Assembly: GCF_019320115.1 (NCBI RefSeq)
Contig: NC_089593.1
Coordinates: 11,437,908 to 11,501,907, forward strand
Direction: 5' to 3'
DNA: 64,000 nt
From: Miscanthus floridulus
Taxonomy: Eukaryota; Streptophyta; Magnoliopsida; Poales; Poaceae
Part shown: one piece after another, positions 56,764 to 64,000 of the stretch
How the letters are laid out: every line of letters starts with the position of its first letter
Position numbering within the stretch: the first letter of the stretch is position 1
Made by a program: the position numbers and the translations under genes
The notes under the pieces: generated by a model
What the model was told of the DNA's origin: nothing
The model's database searches: none
The model's input: the letters and a program-made list of their open reading frames with translations, nothing else

Positions 56764-59694
56764 ATGAAATCAGACATGAGTTCTCTGAAGAAATCCGACA
56801 AGAAAGCCGCACTGGATTTCGCAGCATGGAGTTTCAATGTCACTACATCTGTTGCAATCATCATGGTCAACAAAGCTTTAATGGCTACGCATGGATTCAG
56901 TTTTGGTATGTCTGTGCTGTGCTTACCTGAGGATTTATTTATCACATGTCTTACTCTCACATTTTGATTGTATTTGTGGCTATAGAATGATATAATCTTG
57001 TGCTGTATCTTATGCATTTGTCAGATTTTGAACTGAATATTGTAGTCATTCATATTTCTGTTTGAATAACAAATCAGTGTATTGTGATGGGTTTTTTGGA
57101 CAAAAAATGATGGTGGTGGTTCTGGTTCATATTTGAATATTTCATTGTAGAATTCATGTGCATTTTCCTTAGAGACCTCACATTTGGAGAACTAACTGAC
57201 ATCTTGTAAACTTCGACTCTTTGAGTAGTTTTAACAGTGTTAATGCAAATTCCCTACCAAGTTTTTATTTAAAGGAAAGGGGTTCCTGCCTAAATTTGAA
57301 CTATGTTGCATTCTGTGAATAAAATTTTGATTGTAGATACCAATGTATACTGCAATATTTGCCACATTTCCTTTGTTAATGATAGGAGAATAATTGCAAC
57401 ACAAACTTATAAAGTGCTACAAAATTGTGGTATAATTTGCTAATGCGTCTGTTGAACCGTAACGATGTTAATACAATTAATAGAGACATGTTAGCATTAT
57501 GTAATTTAATGTATCTATTGAACCTTAACGATGTTAATACAAGCAATAGAGACATGTTAGCATTATGTAATTTCTTACTGTATGTTTGGTAGTTGCAGGC
57601 TCACCATATTTCTGCACCTTGTCAACAAACTGTACATGGATGGAGCTTGGATATATCTCCTGCCCTGTCATTAATTACTCTCTCTTTCTTTTTGCAGCCA
57701 CAACATTAACCGGGCTTCATTTTGTGACTACCACCTTGATGACCATCGTATTTCGGTGGTTAGGCCTGAGCCAGCCCTCCCAGTTACCAGTAGCAGATCT
57801 AATTAAGTTTGTGATATTTTCAAACTTGTCAATTGTTGGGATGAATGTGAGCTTGATGTGGAACTCTGTGGGCTTTTATCAGGTTAGTGAATTTTTCTGT
57901 ACCTGCTACTACTACATGAGTTCAAATTGTTACCAACTAAATTCATTCTATTCCCTTCCTCAGATAGCAAAGCTGTGCATGATACCTGCATCATGTCTTC
58001 TGGAGGTTGTCTTTGATCATGTACACTATTCTCGGGACACAAAGCTGAGCATAATGGTTGTGCTTATAGGAGTGGCAGTTTGCACTGTTACTGATGTCAG
58101 TGTGAATGCAAGAGGTCTAATTGCAGCTGTTATAGCTGTTTGGAGCACGGCTTTGCAACAATATGTAAGTTAGTCTGGTGGTTTGTTATATGTCAGCTCA
58201 TGATTAAGATTGCTTCTAAAACTGATTGTCTGCTTCTGTTTACAATTAGCTGCAAGTTCTTTTGCATGCTTCTAACTGTCTCGAAGGATTAAGTATTTGA
58301 ATATGGTAGTACAATGACTGTCATTCTACAAAGTTATGAACAATTAGCAATTACTTAATCATTCATTGATGTTTCTGCTTCTTGAGGATATCGCTCCTTT
58401 GTTTAGACATTAGGATATAGCTACTCACCATGACACCAGTATTTCCCATTTCTATGAACTAAAAAAACTAGACCAACCTAGGAGAAACTAGGTGGTGTTT
58501 TATTAAGAAGAAAATAGGCACCAAAATTCTCCTTGATGAGAACTTGAACCTGGGTGGTCTGGGCATTCACCCCATTTCTATGAACTGTTAGGCTTGATTC
58601 AGTTTCCTCATTATATTACTGCTTAATCTTTAAAGAACACTCCATTTGCCACACGTACAACGCATAATTCATTTATTTTCCCTACTTTGGCATTTTTTTT
58701 TATTATCTGAGTGCCCTTACTCCTCCACATTTTTATTAATTGTTCTATTTGCACTGCATACATACTTTGGTCCTATCATGTATCCAGTTAAAAGGGGCAC
58801 AGTTTTGATTCCTTTGTAATTTCTGCTCTTTTGCAGTATGTTCATTTCCTTCAACGCAAGTACTCTCTGAACTCGTTCAACCTGCTGGGCCACACAGCTC
58901 CAGCCCAAGCAGGGTCCCTCCTGCTGGCAGGGCCATTTGTTGATTACTTGTTGACGGGGCAAAGGGTGGATCACTTCGTTTTTTCATCTCTTGCTCTGGT
59001 ATGGACAAAATCTCAACAATGTTTCTATCACTACGTTCATATGGCGATTGATCCTTCTTACGGGTAATCTGTTTACTCAGAAATGAGATGGTGATTAGGC
59101 TGCATTTAGCTGGATGAGAATTTCAATACAGTGATGGTTTATAAGCTATCCAGGAAACGTTAACACTAGTTCAATAATTTTATTTATTATTCTTGTCAAA
59201 AAAATAATTTCATTTATTATTGTGACTGAAATTCATCCATTTTACTGCTTGACCTGCTAGCAATAGCTTCTAGCTGACCATATACATATAGCTTCACTTA
59301 GTGTTCACCTTTGCTGGATCAGAATTTTGGATTTGAATGGCATCCTTACCATATCGTTTCCATGATTCTGCAGTTTTTTCTCACGCTATCATGCTTCATC
59401 GCCATTGGCGTCAATCTGAGCCAGTTCATCTGCATCGGGCGGTTTTCTGCGGTATCCTTCCAAGTCCTGGGCCACATGAAGACCGTGCTTGTTCTGTCCC
59501 TTGGGTTTCTCTTCTTTGGCAAGGAAGGCCTGAATCTTCAGGTCGTTATTGGGATGGTCCTAGCTGTTCTTGGAATGATATGGTATGGAAACGCATCTGC
59601 TAAACCAGGTGGCAAAGAGCGGCGCAGCGTGCTGCCGGTGAGGTCTGCGAGCCTCAAGGGAAGTTCAGAAGAAAAGGACGGTGCGGAGAAGTAA
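56764..59694 (+). CDS. Golgi-type nucleotide-sugar transporter (TPT/EamA fold), five coding exons
   Basis: The protein would exchange a nucleotide sugar for a nucleoside monophosphate across the Golgi membrane to feed wall-polysaccharide synthesis. Exons: 56764-56905, 57698-57882, 57964-58164, 58837-58998 and 59374-59694; all borders are GT..AG and the phases join to 336 residues, a usual length with about ten hydrophobic segments. Family features seen: [20 protein letters not shown], the [15 protein letters not shown] block, [21 protein letters not shown] sequence, [31 protein letters not shown] and a short charged C-terminal tail. These fit the plant UDP-rhamnose/UDP-galactose or UDP-xylose transporter families; the substrate cannot be decided here. 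No defect is seen. Confidence 0.9.
58465..58575 (-). mobile_element. SINE-like retroposon in transporter intron 3
   Basis: On the minus strand GGGGTGAATGCCC followed by a B-box-like GGTTCAAGTTC and an A/T-rich 3' part resembles a tRNA-derived SINE. Borders are unclear and no target duplication was established. Confidence 0.4.
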
Positions 59695-60380
59695 ACTTGC
59701 TAATCTCACTGCGACTGAGATGAGAAACTAAATTTCTGGTGACGGACAAAAGTGGAAAGGCTCTATGTTTTGCCTCAGCAGCTCAACTCAACTCTTCCCG
59801 TTTAGAAACATAGCATTATTATAGTTACAGGTATACTGTGTGACTCCATTTTTTGGCTCTCTGAATCTGAATCATTTGTAGCAAGGGGGAGTGACAGATG
59901 TTACAAGATTTGAAGACTGTTTTATCAAATGTATACTGTAATTGTTTAATCACGTAGTGCAATTGTTTGCAAAACATTAAACATTGCCCTTAGTATACAT
60001 GTGTTTACCGCGATCTCGTTTACAAATTGATGCGGTTAACTAGCTGATTACTAAGGCTGGTTGGAATAGTGAGCTCTGCCAAGCTGGATTATTCAGTTAC
60101 AGCACTGTTTGCCGAAGCAGCTCTTTAGCTAGTTTAAACGTTACATGGTGTTAAGTCATTTTTATTTGATCAGCCATTCATTATGTTTATTAGTTGGCCA
60201 TTTAGCCCAAATAATAGCTAAACAATCAGTCTGTTCGCTTGTTGGTTCCAGCCAGCCCAAACCAGCCAGCCAACAGTGTTTTTCTCTCACAACAAACCAG
60301 CACCAGCCAGCCCAAACTAGCCCAGAAACCAACCAGCGAATATGTGAGTAGGTGACCATCTGTTTGGCACTGTATGTCAG
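59695..60380 (+). other. Transporter 3' end and a hAT-like MITE (60228-60345)
   Basis: 59695 to about 59960 is the probable 3' UTR. The MITE reads CTGTTCGCTTGTTGGTTCC..AACCAACCAGCGAATATG with TTTTTCTCTCACAACAAACC inside, a further member of the short family. No other gene is seen. Confidence 0.55.
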
Positions 60381-63300
60381 TCGTTTAAATAGAAGACCAT
60401 CAGCATCAATTTCAATTGCACATAGTACAACCACAGCATGTCATCATTACAGCAAGATAAAAGTTGTCGAGTTTGTTGGCCTGCATGGCGGCAGCACAGG
60501 GCATACGCCAAACATCTCATGATGTAACACTAGTACATTATAGGTAAGCATAGCAGGTACCGGTAAAAGCAGCGCAAAGCTACAAACTGTACTTATATTA
60601 CATGGATAGATGGCATGAAGCCAGCAATCTTTCGAGTTGGAAGGCTAGGGTAGTGTTACTGACACATTACAATAGCTGACGCCATATGTCTAGTGACAGG
60701 TTATAGCCTTGCATAGAGTCTGGTACAGCGCAGTCAGTAGCAGGTAGGATTCGTAGGTTTATAAGATTAGATAGGTAGATTATACAAGAATGTTGACGAC
60801 GAGGTTCAAAAGCGCACAGCTTGCTTGCCGGTATAGTAACCTAGGCAGCCAAGTTCTGAACCGGCGTTGTTAAGACCACTGTACATTGTGTTGAAGATGA
60901 GCCTGGCTGTACGCGTTGTGACTGCCATACACAAGGCGATGCATCAAGGGGTTTCACAAGCTGTATAAAACATCAGATAGTTTGAGGTGATAATCGCAAC
61001 GTTGAAGAAGGTGATTTTAAAAAATTATGGCAGTATGTATCTAAAAACCTGTATCATTTTTTCTGACCGTTTGATGATGATTTGCGTTCACCAGACTTGG
61101 CATATGGTTTAGTGTCCTGAGCTTTTGGCCTGCAAGCAGCGCATACTTACTATTGTTTAGAAGTTGCACATAAGGATTATATGGTCATGTTCTAACCTAT
61201 TGCCTGAAACAGTCTTAAAAAATTTGAATCTCCGATTGATACTCAGTGTTTAATACCTTTTTGCTCGGGTGTCTAGGTGGTCTTCTAGATGATGTTCCTG
61301 TGTACCTTTATCATGTCTGGTGATGTGGACGTCTATGTTAAGTTCCTGAGAGGTCTCATGAGCAGTTTCAGTGAAGGTTGTTTGATCCTATAGGAAAAGT
61401 ATGTGATCGACAGAGGTTGTTGAGCATAGTTAACAGGAAGTTTGTATTGACATTTGTTATGTGTGGGAATGCAGGTCTAGCATCAGTATGTGTGGTGTAG
61501 AGTTTAGGTTGGAAAAGATATGATTTGTGGGTAGAAAGAAGACAAACCTCCTCATGAGTAGATTGGTCCTCAAACAGCTTCCTCTTTGCAGGTTTCTTTT
61601 CAACATGGGTCGACGACTTTGCGGGGCTGGGAAATATAGTATCAGACATTTTGAATCGGCAAGTAATGTTTGATTAACTAATCAGCGGTAAGTGTGAGTT
61701 GTAGTACTTTAAATATAGCAGGAATGTATAATATTAAAAGGTAGCACTGCATAACAGACCAATAGAGAACAGTGGGGCAGTGATATAAGATCATCCGAAG
61801 CAATACTAACTGTGGTGATGAAATAAACATAACCACACAACACTACTACTTTCATGTGACTAGAAGAAAAGTACGGTTGTATGTACAAGGATTTAAATTT
61901 ATTAATGCGCATCGAGCTGATGGTTTCATGTCGTGCTATCGATGATTCAGATGACAATCTTACACTACAAAGGTGAGTAGCCTACAGATGTCCCATCAGT
62001 AAGGGAAAGCTGTAGTAATCTAATTTGTAGCGACTTACTGAGTGTAATAGGAAGATAGGAAGAACAATTTGTTTTCATACATTTTGAGTACGCTAGTTTT
62101 GACAGTTTAGCGTAAAATAGGTAACTGATGGGAAGAAAACAGCACACAGTTCGATATTTGTGACAATGAAAGTGGTAAAGTAATTAGTAATTGAGTTAGG
62201 AAATGCCAAGGGATGACTATTGTGACAGTAAGGCTGACCCAAGAAAGAGGGCAAGATGTCTTGGTTGAATTTCACAAAACTTTTAAATGTATGAATACTA
62301 ATTCTCAGAGGTACCATCTGTCAACCAGCTTTCACAGGGTCAGATGAAAGCATGTTCTGGACTATATAAACCATCTACCATTCTAAAGCTATCTTGTGCA
62401 GCCATTGTTAAACAGCGGGCAAGTTTAGAAACGGGTCTAAAATTGCAGCAGAGCACAGAGATATTATATGTTAAGCATCTCTTAGAGCGCGCCCTCGCGC
62501 GCGCCGGCAAATCACCTGATTAAGGCGTAGGCAAAAAAATATGTTTAATCTTTGGATAGAAACAATATTAGGAGTTTAATATAGACTGGTGAAAGGGCTC
62601 TCACCATCGCGCGCACGTGCAGTTACAAATGCAGAGACTGAATTGGTTTGAGATATATCATGAAGTACTTATGGATATTCATAATCTGAGTGAATGGAAA
62701 AAATGATGATACATATATGAACCTAAGCCATTGGTTTGAGATATACCATGAAGTACTTATGGATATTCATAATCTGAGTGAATGGAAAAAATGATGATAC
62801 ATATAGGAACCTAAGCCTTTCTTTCGCCTAACTTTGGACTGCAGATAACGAAGTACAGAGTGAAACTTGGAAGGAAGCCGAGACTGGCCATTTTGTAAGG
62901 TCGTAGGAAGCACAACAAAAGTAAACTAAATGCAAGGACCTATGGTCAGATGAGTCCGTTTTCGTCAGAGTTCGCATCTGTGTTTTTTTATTTCTTGGCC
63001 ACCTGAAAAAGATGAGATGGACAATTAGAAGTGCTGCATAGCTTAAACCATAACTGTGACGCCAAATAATCACAAAAACATTTACCACTCTCGTTTTGTT
63101 CATGACTACGGACTCTGCATAAGAATCGCCAAGGCAACAGTAGCCAGTAGACATTGATCAGGATGTACCTTCTGAATCATGTATTGTAGCAATGCAATAT
63201 GAATCATAGTCCCTAACCAATCAGAATAGATTAAGTACATAGCAAACCAGAAAAAACACTTTAGGTTAGAAGCAAGTGCACATATTCTATGCAGGTGTAT

Positions 63301-64000
63301 AACTATTTATTTTAAGAAATCAGGAAAGAATATCCTATGCAGGTACACATATCCTATGCAAGGGCAGTAACAAAAAGTAGAACTTGCTATATTCACCAGC
63401 ATATAATATATATGATTGAAAACCCCACAAATATGCCGGTTCGAACACAAGAGCATTAGCTATAGAGCAACCATAGTTTTAATTAACTTGTCATACGAAG
63501 ATAGATGTGTGTACTTAACTTTTAGTCAACAATTAGGAGGCCTGTATCTTTTGGGGAACTATCACAGCAGCAGCTAATATATGCCCATTATGACACAGCA
63601 ACCAATACGTGGCCTTTTTTTGGAGCAGTTGGAAAAGATATCTTAGAAATAGAAATTTTATGTAGCATATAATAATATTACGTCATCGTCAGTTAAAGGC
63701 ATAGATAGAAACAATGTACAGAAAATAATCTGAACGCTATTCTTTTTTTATGCTGCTACAGTGAAGGAAGAAGCGTTGGGTATCTTGACTGTATTCCTGA
63801 TCTTAAGACCTAGGAAGGCAAACCTAAAAAGTTGACACCAAATTCATATGTTGAATGTTAGATTTGCTGACATAGCACGGTATGGAACCTACATCCAACA
63901 AATATTAGAACAAGAGAGTGGGGCTTTTTTTTGTTTTGCTGAGATAGAGGTTCAGCTGCGATTCCATGTGGCTTGTGTTTCAATAAAATGTAGTGAAACA
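60381..64000. other. Unassigned region, possible minus-strand exon at about 61551-61649
   Basis: A minus-strand open segment begins MSDTIFPSPAKSSTHVEKKP and continues KRKLFEDQSTHE before a possible GT donor (GAG|GTTTGT). It is short, basic and Ser-rich and I do not recognise it. Another open stretch at 62828-63154 (minus) has no known domain. The rest is A/T-rich without recognisable genes. Confidence 0.3.
62642..62817. repeat. 88-bp tandem duplication
   Basis: ATTGGTTTGAGATATA(T/C)C through GAACCTAAGCC occurs at 62642-62729 and 62730-62817 with about three differences, pointing to a recent event. Confidence 0.9.

Noticed and set aside
62480..62505. GCGCGCCCTCGCGCGCGCC palindrome-like run, considered as a Helitron end
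   Set aside because: No CTRR terminus at the proper distance and no 5' TC end; left as simple CG-rich sequence.
63436..63444. GGTTCGAAC, resembling a tRNA T loop
   Set aside because: No acceptor, D or anticodon stem can be formed around it.
1..64000. CRISPR array, operon or bacterial-type element
   Set aside because: The tandem repeats found are LTR arrays, transposon subterminal repeats or local duplications; the window is plant nuclear DNA.

Overview
This window is nuclear DNA from a grass, most likely a panicoid of the Andropogoneae (sugarcane, Miscanthus or sorghum type). The evidence is the intron-bearing plant genes with GT..AG borders, the grass-type LTR retrotransposons, and abundant Stowaway, Tourist, hAT and CACTA elements. 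The species call is an inference from repeat style; I made no database comparison.

Three host genes look intact. (1) A TIM8-like small mitochondrial import chaperone has two exons, 6893-6940 and 11635-11823, split by a 4.7 kb intron swollen by an internal duplication, a MITE, a solo LTR and a LINE piece. (2) A SUVH-class histone H3K9 methyltransferase has a 757-codon uninterrupted coding sequence at 13598-15871 (SRA, pre-SET, SET and post-SET). Its start-codon region is tandemly duplicated, and a probable 3'-UTR intron carries a LINE with a hairpin 5' end. (3) A Golgi-type nucleotide-sugar transporter has five coding exons between 56764 and 59694. A fourth gene is only a wreck: the C-terminal zinc-finger part of a REF6/JMJ705-like histone demethylase (minus strand, 19291-25405), split by a Mutator-like element and two MITEs.

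Most of the rest is mobile DNA. 1-~6100: decayed Ty1/copia element. 8683-10379: solo copia LTR with GGGGG target duplication. 19411-23788 and 50419-54848: two related Mutator-like elements in opposite orientation, each carrying a plant-mobile-domain (PMD) gene and no recognisable transposase. 25821-30972: a young, almost intact chromovirus-type Ty3/gypsy element (minus strand; 390-bp LTRs with two differences seen; GAAAT target duplication). 33797-~35930: partial copia LTR. 40902-48491: gag-only copia element on the minus strand (AGAGG target duplication) whose 3' LTR contains a 1.38 kb CACTA element (TAT target duplication). Small elements fill the spaces, with two decayed tRNA-Val(CAC) relics.

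The least ordinary observations are: the PMD-carrying Mutator-like pair sharing the same premature stop; GC-rich CCGGACGC or CGGTGCACCG arrays just upstream of the TATA box in the copia LTRs; the 199-bp hairpin at the 5' end of the LINE inside the SUVH transcription unit; and the duplicated SUVH first exon that could splice in frame. The final 3.7 kb holds no gene I can identify.
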